A DNA stretch of 64,000 nt, taken from the NCBI RefSeq assembly GCF_040054535.1, contig NC_090789.1, positions 2,571,197-2,635,196 of the forward strand, in the 5' to 3' direction. The position numbers and the translations under genes were made by a program. This document shows positions 10,191 through 19,450 of this stretch, in pieces (within the stretch, counting starts at the first letter, position 1; every line of letters starts with the position of its first letter). The stretch comes from Antennarius striatus. Lineage: Eukaryota > Chordata > Actinopteri > Lophiiformes > Antennariidae. The notes beneath the pieces are model-generated. The model searched no databases and had not been told where the DNA came from. It saw only the letters and a list, made by a program, of their open reading frames with translations.

Positions 10191-11097
10191 TGTGCCCATA
10201 CAGCATTACAAGTACAGTTTGTGTGTATATATCTGATGGGGAGGTCTCTATGCTGTTGGGGGGGGGGTGGTCTCTATTCATTCACAGGTTCAAACCTTGT
10301 GTTTATTTAAATTGTGCTATATAAATAAAGTGGATTGCATTGGATGTAAAGAACGACTGAAATGCTGTCGTGTGTCTGTCCGGGCAGTAGGGGGCAATGT
10401 TCAGCAAATGTCCATCAGAGGAGTGTTCATGAACTCTACAGTTTACAGGACAAACTAAAGCAGACGGTCCACATTGTGTTGTTGTTGTTGTTGTTGTTGT
10501 CTCCAGTGTTCTATTGTTTGAGTTTACATAGAAATGAGGCGGGGACCATCGTCAGCTGAGCTGTGACGTCATTTTCATGCTGCGTGTTCAGGTTGCATCT
10601 CTCAGTGTGGTTCTGAAAAGGTTCCACTGTGGAACCTGTTGTCACAGGTTTGTGTGTTCAGCTGTGAAACATCCACTCAGGTGGATGGAAGCCAGCAGGG
10701 AACAACAGCTGACAGCTTCTGGATGAAATGATCGTTCTGTCAAAGAACCTCGAGCGTCAGAATGCAGTCATGATGGCAGCTCTGTGAGGGTGGACAGATT
10801 GACCTCATGACCTCAGACACGTGACGCAACATCTAGTCATCGATAGCTCCTGATTGTTTGTCCGTTGCCCTGGAGACAGAAGAAGAAGCTCAGACCTGGC
10901 TGTGCTGTGGAAATGAAAGCCAGCTGCAGGGCTCAGCAGGACATTTGATAGCGTCACCCTGGAGCTGTCGGCGCTCCTCTGCGCCTCCATCTTCTCTTTT
11001 GCATTTGGAGTGAAGGCAGAGAGTCCATCCCATCAGGACCGCTTCACTGGGCCTGTCTTCACCAGACGCGTCCTGATGCAGCATCAAAGCTACGGAT
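10191..11097. other. Intergenic, no gene seen
   Basis: This holds a G-run near 10258-10267, a (GTT)n tract at 10477-10500 and otherwise unique sequence. No coding exon or RNA was recognised. Confidence 0.5.
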
Positions 11098-11624
11098 CAG
11101 AGGTGTCAAATTCATTTTCCCCGAACGCCACATCAGCATAACGTCTGTCCTCAAAGGACCAGATGTAACTTATAAATATAACTAAATGTAACTCACTGTA
11201 AAATGAAATAAATGTAAATACTCCTTGATGTGAAGTAACTCTGAATTTATTACTTATTCAAACTACACACCTTACAGTTGCACAGAAAAAAATTAATTGG
11301 TTTGTTCCTCTGTTATAACATAAATCCTTTTAATTTATCAGGTAATTAAAGCCACAGAACTCCATCATTCAGGCATCAAACTATCAATGAAAAAAGAAAA
11401 ATAACATCAAACACAAGTTAGGACGTTAACTTTATTCAAAACGTTTTTGTCAAAATTAAAATGGGCTTAATTACTGCATTGTGGGTAATGTAGTTTTTGG
11501 ACAAACCACACTTTAGACCTATCTATTTTTAGACAATCTGATTTTTTTTTTATGCTCTCGTGGGCCACATTAAATGATGTGGCGGGCCACATTTGGCCCC
11601 TGGGCCTTGAGTTTGACACACGTG
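11098..11624. mobile_element. hAT-like non-autonomous element
   Basis: The ends read CAGAGGTGTCAAATTCA and, inverted from the right, CACGTGTGTCAAACTCAAG, with the 'gtggcccg/cgggccac' phrases common in fish hAT MITEs. A second, inverted and truncated copy is at 39690-40030. No transposase frame is present, and an 8-bp target duplication is not evident. Confidence 0.55.
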
Positions 11625-12012
11625 CACAACATCATTAAAGGTGACGTCATGTTCACCTGGACACAGTTAATGTTAATGACCTTTTTTTTTTCTGTGAAGA
11701 ACCCAGAAAGGGTTATTTGGTTACTATCTTTGTAATAAATAGTGTCATTTATTTCATTAACAGTGTTACTTATTTATTTCTTGACTTTTTTTCTGTTAAG
11801 ATCCCAGAAAGGGTTGTTAATATTTAGTTATGTGTGCTTTCTGGAAGACAATAAATGTTTACATTTAGGCAGCCCTGCCATCGTCACAGTTTTTTCTGTT
11901 ACAAACTGACCCCGGCCCCCCAGCAGAGAAGGGGAAAGTTAAAGCTAAAAGTTTGGAGACGCCTGTTTTACCCCCACCCCCCATCCTCTGGCGCACTTTA
12001 AACTCAGCTCCA
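11625..12012. other. Region upstream of the MHC class I promoter
   Basis: This is AT-rich sequence with a repeated phrase ('cccagaaagggtt' at about 11702 and 11806). No gene is seen. Confidence 0.5.
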
Positions 12013-12072
12013 TTCACTTTCACTTTTGATTCACTACCTGTGACGTCACTGCTCAGGCTAAACTGCCATTGG
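12013..12072 (+). promoter_or_regulatory. MHC class I proximal promoter: ISRE, X2 (CRE-like) and Y boxes
   Basis: An interferon-response-like 'ttcactttcacttttg' lies at 12013-12028, a perfect TGACGTCA (X2/site alpha) at 12041-12048 and a reverse CCAAT, ATTGG (Y box), at 12068-12072. The order and the roughly 20-bp X-to-Y spacing match the ISRE-SXY module of vertebrate class I promoters. That module is bound by IRFs, CREB/ATF, RFX and NF-Y and is used by NLRC5. It is 118 bp upstream of the ATG. Confidence 0.7.
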
Positions 12073-12189
12073 CTCAGAAGGACGGGGAAGTCCGCTGCTC
12101 TCCGTGTTCCGTCCTCACTTCACCCTTGATGGTCGGACTGGAAGCTTCACCAGAGACTCCTGTCGGCTGTTGTGTGTTCGGAGCTGCAG

Positions 12190-13118
12190 ATGCGACTGGT
12201 CACCATGACGACCTTGGTTCTGGTGGTTCTCCTGGGAACAGGTGTACCTGGTGCGGCGGGAGGTGAGGTCACGTGATTTCCCGATCGGGAAGGAGGAAGA
12301 GTTTGGTGTGTTTGTAGCCTGCTGGATGGATTCAGGGCTCTGTTGACGGACTTCCTGACATGTTAGCACCTGAGAAATGTTCAGGGGTGACCCAGCTGTC
12401 ATCTGAAAGCTGAGCAGCTGATCCAGGATCCAGCAGGGGTAGATCCAGGGTAGATTTGATCCAGGGTAGATTTGTTCCAGGGTAGATTTGTTCCAGAACC
12501 GGTTTGTCCAACATTCTTGACGTGACGCAGAACACAGAAACATGACCTCCTTGTGTTCAGACAGCAGACGACAGGAAGGATTCTGATTGTAGAAATCCTT
12601 CCAGTTATCAGCTGATCATCAGAAACAACAAGAGCAACAGGAAGGAGACTTGATGAAACCAGAGAAGAACTGACTGAACAACAGACGCCATCAGAACCAC
12701 TTTACTGGAGCCCAGTTCTTGTTGGTTCTGTGTGCAGGAAAATCAAATGTTTCACTGGTTTATGAAACACAAATCATGTTTCTGTTTCTTTCAGTGACTC
12801 ACTCTCTGAAGTATTTCGAAACTACATCTTCTGGAGTCCCAAACTTCCCAGAGTATGTGGCTGTTGGGTTGATTGATGACGTTCAGATTGTTCATTATGA
12901 CAGTAACACCAAGAGAACAGAACCCAAACAGGACTGGATGGAGAAAATCACAGCAGATGATCCTGAGTACTGGAACCGAGAGACTAGGATCAATGAGGGG
13001 AACCATGAGACGGCCAAAGTCAACATTGAAACTGCAAAGAAACGTTTTAACCAATCTGAAGGTTTGTTTATGTTTCTACTGATAAAATGTTGTTTATGTT
13101 TTCATGCTGCAGGAAGTA

Positions 13119-13155
<37 letters not shown>

Positions 13156-14568
13156 TTGTTCATCTGTCGATCAAACTGCTCGATGGCGTCTCTTGCTGAC
13201 TCAGCACAAACATTCCTGTCAGACGACTGGATGCTGCTGGACTTCACTGACCCAGTGTTTCTGTCCATCCCATAATAACCAGCAGAGATCGCTGAGACTG
13301 GATCAGAATAAGTCCATTGAGAGTCTCTCTCTCTCTCTCTCAGGTTTCCATATTGACCAGAGGATGTATGGTTGTCAGTGGGACGATGAGACTGGAGAGG
13401 TTACTGGTTTTGAGCAGTATGGTTATAATGGAGAAGACTTCCTGGTCCTGGACCTGAAGACAGAGACCTGGATCGCTCCCAGACCTCAGGCTCTCATCAC
13501 CAAACACAGATGGGATCATGACAGAGCTTGGATGGAACATAAAAAGCATTACTACACCCAGATTTGTCCTGAGTGGGGGAGGAAGTATTTGGAGAATGGG
13601 AGGAGCTCTCTGCTGAGAACAGGTAGGATCACATGACCTGATGGAGTTTCGTACCGACAACCTTCATGTTTCTCTGGTGTTTGTGATCAACAGTAAACAA
13701 TAAAGATGAACGACACACAGACAACACTTCAGATCCATCCCATCAAACAGAAGAACAAACAGTGACTCCTGGTGAGGAGCATCTAAAGTGTGTTTGTGCT
13801 CCTCCTCCAGAGCTCCCCTCAGTGTTCCTCCTCCAGAAGACCCCCTCCTCTCCAGTCAGCTGCTTCGCTACAGGTTTCTACCCTGACAGAGCTGCACTCT
13901 TCTGGAGGAGAGATGGAGAGGAGCTTCATGAGGAGGTGGACCACGGAGAGATCCTCCCCAACCATGATGGAACCTTCCAGACCAGTGTTGACCTGAACCT
14001 TTCATCGGTGGCCCCTGAAGACTGGAGGAGGTACGACTGTGTGTTCCAGCTGGAAGGTGTGGAGGACGACTTGGTCACCAGACTGGACAAAGGAAAGATC
14101 TGGACCAACTGGGGTGAGACGGGGGTCGGGGGGGTGGGGGGTGGAGACACCTTTATTTCCTGCACTTCTGTTCAGGTTGTGACTCGTTGTTGTTTTCTTC
14201 TCTCCAGAGGAGCCCACTGACGTGACCCCCCCCACCACCACCACCATCATCACCATCATCGCTGTACTGGTTCTTGCTCTCGTTGTCATGGCAGCCGTTG
14301 GGTTCAAGCTTTCCAGACAGAGGACAGGTGAGGGGTCCGAACAGAAGCCGTCTCTTCCTCCCAGCTTTGATTTGACTCTCTGACCTGATGCTTTGACTCA
14401 GCGTGAAGCAAACTTCACGGTGGGATGACGAGTCTTTGTTTTCCAGCTAAACGTGGTTCAGTTCCTGAGGACAGCTCTGAGCTCTCTGAGAGACTGCAGC
14501 CGGGGGTCGGGGAGCAGCCGGAGGTCGGGGCGCAACCAGAGGTCGGGGAGCACCAGAATGTGATCTGA
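12190..14568 (+). CDS. MHC class I heavy chain, classical-type (U-lineage-like), 387 aa
   Basis: This surface glycoprotein presents cytosolic peptides to CD8 T cells together with beta-2-microglobulin. Exons: 12190-12262 (leader), 12795-13061 (alpha 1), 13344-13622 (alpha 2), 13811-14113 (alpha 3), 14208-14327 (connecting/TM) and 14447-14568 (tail), all phase 1. The leader is MRLVTMTTLVLVVLLGTG. Peptide-anchoring positions are Y7 (LKYF), Y59 (PEYW), R84 (KRFNQS, usual in fish), T143, R146 (usually K), W147, Y159 and Y171. Cys101/Cys164 and the alpha 3 cysteines (VSCFATGF, YDCVF) are present, with the NQS glycosylation site at 86. The TM segment is IITIIAVLVLALVVMAAVGF. The tail has three degenerate EVGxQP-like repeats and ends HQNVI. 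The upstream ISRE/X2/Y boxes suit interferon induction. Lineage is judged from anchor residues only. Confidence 0.93.
12436..12496. repeat. Minisatellite in MHC class I intron 1
   Basis: About 3.5 copies of a roughly 17-bp unit around 'ccagggtagatttgtt' lie in intron 1. Confidence 0.7.
13118..13153. repeat. (AC)n microsatellite in MHC class I intron 2
   Basis: This dinucleotide array lies between the alpha 1 and alpha 2 exons. Confidence 0.9.
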
Positions 14569-15028
14569 TCAAATCCATCAGGATGAGGATCTAGTTATCG
14601 ATGGTTATTGATTAGAGTCTGTAGAAAACGCACTACAAATATTGAGTAAACGTGGTCAAACTTAAAGGGTGTCATTAAAATATTTTATTACGTTTTATTC
14701 ACATTTTTCTTCCTGGAGACGTAAAACAGGATCTTTCCAACAGAATCATCACAGCTGTCTTCAAACCACATTGCTGGTTTAACAGGAGTTGATTCAAACA
14801 CGTCACCATCATTCCAATTCAAAACTTCTGTCCTATTGGTCCTCCTAGGGTCAGGTGACCTGACGCTACCTTGACATGAGATCTGACAACCACTAGAGAG
14901 TTGTCTCTGCTGTTTATTCTGAGAAAGTCTTTCTGTGCTGCTAATCTAACTAGTTAACTAGGTAAACATTGGATGAAATTGTTCTGTTGGTTGGTTTATT
15001 GTCAGAACAAATTCTGCTTTGCAATAAA
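14569..15028 (+). other. MHC class I 3' UTR with AATAAA at 15023-15028
   Basis: This follows the TGA at 14566-14568. The canonical AATAAA at 15023-15028 gives a 3' UTR of about 470 bp. Confidence 0.6.
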
Positions 15029-15451
15029 ATCCCATATTTTACACGTGTCTCATCATTCTCACTTCTTTCACTTTAAACAATTATTCCGGATCGTCCTGGA
15101 GGATTTGAACGTTCATTTATTTCCTCTTTTGTTGTGTTTTTATGTGTTTTGAAAACGTTTCCAACTACTTAATATGTTTATTTCAAAGTTTAAAATGCTT
15201 TAAAGGAATAAAGATAAAGCTCTCCTAATGGATAAAAAACTGAGAGGCGGGACATAGCTGCGAACGACCATTGGCTAGTGCAGAGCAGACCGGGTTCGAG
15301 ACCATTTCCAGACCAATCATTGAAGAGTACGTAGAAAGCTGAATTTGAAATGACAAAAAAAACAACTAATCTATTGATAAACAGAAAAAATGTGACAACC
15401 ATAATTGGTCAGGGGTTCATTAATGGATGTTCAAGTGTTGAATAAAATACT
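15029..15451. other. Spacer, no gene seen
   Basis: This unique sequence lies between the MHC class I 3' end and the U6-bearing repeat. Confidence 0.5.
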
Positions 15452-15488
15452 GGAGCTTGAAATACAGGATGGTGATATTCACAACTCT

Positions 15489-15507
15489 GTCTTACTTCGG
15501 TAATACT

Positions 15508-15544
<37 letters not shown>

Positions 15545-15594
15545 GGCCCCCTGAGCAAGGATGGCACGCAAATTCGTGAAGCGTTCCAAATTTT
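15489..15594 (+). pseudogene. U6 snRNA-like sequence, near full length
   Basis: The 106-nt match covers the whole of U6. The central 'ggaacgatacagagaagatt', the AGCATGGCC with its AGC triad, and the 3' 'acgcaaattcgtgaagcgtt' are intact. The 5' stem-loop is altered (gtcttacttcggtaatac for gtgcttgcttcggcagcac), the internal stem region is changed (ccctgagcaaggatggcac), and the 3' U tract is only four long. No convincing TATA/PSE is seen upstream. Most likely this is a U6 pseudogene within a repeat. Confidence 0.75.
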
Positions 15595-16090
15595 GGAAAA
15601 GATAAATTGTCTTCATTTAATTAAAGCGCCACCATCCAGTCCTCACCACACTATAGGGTAAAAGAGACAAGTTATCAAAGCTACATCCCTATCCAGGACA
15701 CACCAAGAGCCCCAAACATACATTACATCCCAGCAAGATACGTGTTTATCATAAACTACAGAAAGAAATCTGCTGTTTGCGTTCATCAGAAAACAAAATT
15801 AATCGGACTGAGAGGCGAAACTGACTGTTGTAGTTCCACAAATCTGCCACTGAGTGTCGCTGTGTGATCGCTGTACGTGAGGGCTTCAGGGACGCAGCTG
15901 AGTCGTCAGATTTCAGAGACTCAGGCGACACATGACAATGAAAACTTCAAGTTATAATAATTTGTATCAACATTAGTCGTCATTCCTTCCACACTTGTAC
16001 AATTTTAAATTCTGTGTTGCGACCCCCCCCCCCACTGTTTTCTTCACATTGAAGAAAACAGTGATTGAATCTTACAATCTTACAAATCTT

Positions 16091-16143
16091 CTAATCTTCT
16101 TTGTATCGTTCCAATTTTAGCACATGTGTTACCGAAATAACAG
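16091..16143 (-). pseudogene. U6 snRNA 5'-half fragment
   Basis: The minus strand reads as the first 50 or so bases of U6 (tcggtaacacatgtgctaaa, then ttggaacgatacaaagaagat). The ACAGAGA box is mutated to ACAAAGA. It stops abruptly after the 'agattag' phrase. Confidence 0.7.
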
Positions 16144-16384
16144 GTGGGGGAAAAAAATCACCATCCTGTATTTGAAGCGTCAAACAATTCAAGTGTCACT
16201 GGAACTTCTAAATTCCGACGCGTCAGCTGCGTCACTGAAGCACTCCTGTTCAGCGGTCACACAGCGACACTTAGTGGCAGATTTGTGGAACTACAACAAT
16301 TCGGTTTGGTCGCTTCCTGTTGTGTCTCACAGTCTATTTTTGTTTTCTGATGACAATAAACAGCAGATTGTTTGATGAAGATCA

Positions 16385-16686
16385 TTTATTGTAATATATT
16401 ATATTTCTCTGTAGTAGCAGCCATCAATAGAGGACCTGTGTTTTCATTCACGTGGTTCTCAACTTGTTACGAGATTAGAAAGCAGGATGCACAGAAAATA
16501 GAGGATACGTGAGTCAATAAAAATATTTTAATTAGAACACAGTAAACACAAAATAGCACTGAAAACTCATAGTCCAAATCAAAACATACTAAACTGTATT
16601 AAAGTATATCACAAGAAAAAGAATTCTTTTAAGAAAACTCAACACCAGGTCTGGAGTGGGAGGGAGGAACAGTGAAGGTTGAGAAG
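16385..16686 (-). other. cfap20 3' UTR, AATAAA (minus) at 16385-16390
   Basis: This is the downstream side of the conserved CFAP20. A minus-strand AATAAA at 16385-16390 lies at the edge of the U6-bearing repeat. Part of this flank (16632-16686) is duplicated at 2272-2335. Confidence 0.45.
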
Positions 16687-18219
16687 TTACTGCTGCAATA
16701 AAAAAAATAAAACAGTTGGTGTCACACAAGTTCATGTTGTGTACGATTGTGTAAATGTACAACTGTGGAGGAGTGTTTCACCTTAGCTTTCTGGCTCAGG
16801 ACAGGCAAGAAGAGTTTGAACTCTGCCGGGAGCTCATCCTCAGAGTACAGCCTGTCTGAGAAATAAACTCTCCTAATACGACAGTTGGCGTGGATCTGAG
16901 GGGAAAACAGAAATGGTACAGTCGTACTGCAGCGTTTCCCTAGTAACATGCTATAAAACAACTATAAAACGTCTCTTAGTCTCAGTGCGATCACCTGTAC
17001 ACGCAGCGTCTCAATATAATTGGTTCCATAGGCCCTCCTGGTGAAGTCCGATAAGTTGAACTGGATCTGGTTCCAGCCGTCGTCCAACCTCATGGGCATG
17101 GTGCAGATAAACGGCTTCACCCGAGTCGTGCTTTGGTAATTACTGGCCCTAAACCGCCGGCGAACATTTTTGTCATCCAGCACCTGAAAGTGGAACGACA
17201 TCCTGAGTGACACTTCAAAACATACAAAATGTTCTGTGTACATTTGTTCACCTTACCTGGACTTCAAATGTGAAGTACTTCTTCAGGTTCTTAATTATCA
17301 TCACCAAAAAAGGAAGCTTAATACCCAATGTCTTCTTTGGGTCTGCTGGGCAGGTTATGTATGTGGTGCTGTAGGGATTAGAAGCCATTAAGAATTAGAT
17401 TGACCAGTAGATGAGTTAATCTGACACACAGAACCAGTCCAACACACACAAACTCACCTGACGTTCGCCCCTTCCACCTCCAACACCTGTGAGTGGATGT
17501 CATTGTCTGTAATTCTCTTGATGTGGCCATTCCTCACCTGTCAACACAAGGGTCATTTACAGTATTACATATTTTCTTATCATTCATATGAAAATAACGC
17601 TGTATGACCACGGTCATTTAGATCATCTTGCTATTATTCTGCCAACTTGACACAGGTGAAATGTTCATTTTTCAATTTTTCCATACCTCAAAGATCTCAA
17701 ATAAACACGTGTTATATGCAAATGAACACATCTTTTGCCAGCCCGGGTTTTAATTGAAATGTTTTTACAGAAAAAAAAAAAAGTGAAGACGAAAAAGTCT
17801 GTAAATACTAACAAGGAAAACGTGTCCATCTTCAACGTGCTGCATCTAAACTAAACCAAAACAGTCTTCGACTAACTACGAGTTACTCCATTGACCTGTT
17901 GCTTAGCAACAACACCTCTTGCCCCCAGCTGGTATCTTGACTAAAATAATGTGTTTTTCTGGTAACACTGTGCAGGAAATCCAAAAACATAACAGGACCA
18001 AACCGTAACCGAATTAATAGTTGTATATATATATCATCATTTGGTCCAAGCAGCATCTAGCTGACAGTGGTTAGCATTAGCACGGCTACAGCTAGGGAAG
18101 TCAGAAAAATCTTTAATGGTGAATAGCTTGCTCACCTTTTTATCCCATATTTGTAGAGGTTTGCTACCGATGCTGTATAATATCGACAGGAACCCGCTTT
18201 GGAAAGTGTTCTTGAACAT
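16687..18219 (-). CDS. cfap20: Cilia- and flagella-associated protein 20, conserved copy (194 aa)
   Basis: CFAP20 (Bug22/GTL3) is a microtubule inner protein at the inner junction between A and B tubules of ciliary doublets, where it works with PACRG. It is needed for cilium stability and motility. Exons: 18136-18219, 17458-17537, 17257-17368, 16995-17183, 16782-16895 and 16687-16692 (CAG TAA), all GT-AG. The protein starts [20 protein letters not shown] and contains [79 protein letters not shown] and [16 protein letters not shown]. It matches human CFAP20 almost throughout. Small differences are the LSQKAKQ end (human QNKAKQ) and the [12 protein letters not shown] region. The start is the family's normal MFKNTFQ. 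Intron 1 carries an X-box-like site. Confidence 0.97.
17898..17910. promoter_or_regulatory. X-box (RFX site) in cfap20 intron 1
   Basis: GTTGCTTAGCAAC is a near-perfect RFX palindrome (GTTGC, 3-nt gap, GCAAC). RFX factors drive ciliary genes. It is about 310 bp downstream of the ATG. The same 13 bases occur at 2849-2861 in the dead copy. Intron 1 of the two intact paralogs has only a 'ggcaac' half. Confidence 0.5.
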
Positions 18220-18883
18220 TTTCCGTTGTTTAGATCTTGGGGAAATGGGTTGAACTCGTTGCTAATGGACGTTTTGTTTGTTCGCAGGTGGATTTCCGTC
18301 CGTCACACTACGGGTGTCGGGACAAAATAAGTTTTTTAAATAACTGCGTCGAAACAAATTGTTTCGATTCTGAAAAAAAGTAAATAATTAGTCTCGTCTG
18401 TTGAGATTCCAACACGGGTTAAGTTAAAACTGGGAGCAGGCTGCTGCTGATTTCTAGTTTTGCTGGGGAACGGAATCTCTTTCGGCTTTTCACGTCGGTC
18501 CGTAAAAAGTGACGCACAAAGTCATGTCCCGTCTCTGATTGGCTGACCAATCCTGACTGTGGGCCGATCTAAGGCAAAGAAGGGCGGGACTTCATAGAAG
18601 CGGCTGTTGTGTTTTCTTTATTGTCTGTTATTTATTTTTTTTACTGGTTTATTCATTATAGTTTACTCATTAAGTTGTGTTTTTGAATTAATAATTCAGA
18701 TGAAGAATGAATCACTCAAAAAATTAATTGATGAGAAGAGTTCATCATTGTGTGAAAGAAAATCAACAAGTTTTCTGTTTTACTTTCTGTAGCATTGTGA
18801 GATGGAAACTGTGATTAGGTGACTTTATTTACTTCATAACACCCATTTTCCACATTTCTTTCTTTCTTTCTATCTTACTTGCA
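18220..18883. other. cfap20 upstream region
   Basis: This is the 5' flank and probable promoter of the conserved CFAP20. A reverse CCAAT (ATTGG) occurs at 18538-18542. No other gene was recognised. Confidence 0.45.
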
Positions 18884-19243
18884 GTGCTCTTCACTCTTCT
18901 AACGAATGTTTTTAATTTGTTCAGTGAAAATTTTAGTATCAGGAAATTCATCTACGGTGCTGGGTACAATAAATCGAATCAGAGAAAGTGGCAGCTTTTA
19001 ATTTTTATTTCTGGAGAGGCAAAACTCGCAATTTATGTGACCAGGAAGAGGAGAATTGAAAACAATACTGTTCAAGAAGCAGCTACTGTTTTTGGCTGTA
19101 ACATCAGATGTCACTTTAAACTAGAATTTGGTGTCTATAAAATGACAAAAGACCTGAATAACTTTAGGAACATCTGGTGTCACAAAAATGTCCTATGCAC
19201 TTTAGTTGATGACCACCCCACTTTTGCAAACTTCCTGATATAA
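18884..19243 (+). mobile_element. LINE ORF2 C-terminal fragment (Tx1/L1-like)
   Basis: A 119-codon open frame contains SGEAKLAIYVTRKRRIENN, then FGCNIRCHFKLEFGVYKMT and NIWCHKNVLC. This resembles the C-terminal tail after the reverse transcriptase in Tx1-type fish LINEs (usually GQAKLAIW-TRKN). Downstream, 19286-19355 and 19386-19450 are a direct duplicate of an AT-rich tail ending in an A run (19438-19450), as a LINE 3' end might. No RT domain is left, so it is 5' truncated. The assignment rests on recalled similarity. Confidence 0.45.
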
Positions 19244-19450
19244 TGCACTAATTTTTAAATTGTATTTCCTTTTGTTTATTGGTGTTTAGTGTTTTTGAAG
19301 TTTCATCTAATACAAAATTGTAAAATGTTCTGAATGTGATTGAAGTTTTTTTGCACAAAATCTTCTTCTGAAGCACTTCAGTGCTTTCAGCTAATGTAAA
19401 ATTATAAAATGTTTGAATGTGATTACAGTGTTTTTGCAAAAAAAAAAAAA

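Larger units (their letters stand above)
15452..16375. repeat. Inverted composite repeat carrying U6 snRNA sequence
   Basis: Left arm 15452-15540 and right arm 16090-16181 are inverted copies. Each has a 'gaaatacaggatggtga'-type block followed by U6 5' sequence. A second block (about 15760-15950 on the minus strand, 16185-16375 on the plus strand) is also inverted, sharing the translated phrase VADLWNYN and the DNA phrase 'cactnagtggcagatttgtgg'. Block order differs on the two sides (block1-U6-block2 against block2-block1-U6), so this is not a simple MITE. Two head-to-head pieces of a longer tandem repeat would fit. Confidence 0.6.

Noticed and set aside
12719-13636. 305-codon open frame across MHC class I alpha 1, intron 2 and alpha 2
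   Set aside because: The middle part is a CA microsatellite and intron sequence. Clear GT-AG borders and phase 1 splice sites define separate exons.
15489-15594. Functional U6 snRNA gene
   Set aside because: The 5' stem-loop and internal stem are altered, no TATA/PSE was found, and it sits inside a repeat with a second broken copy.
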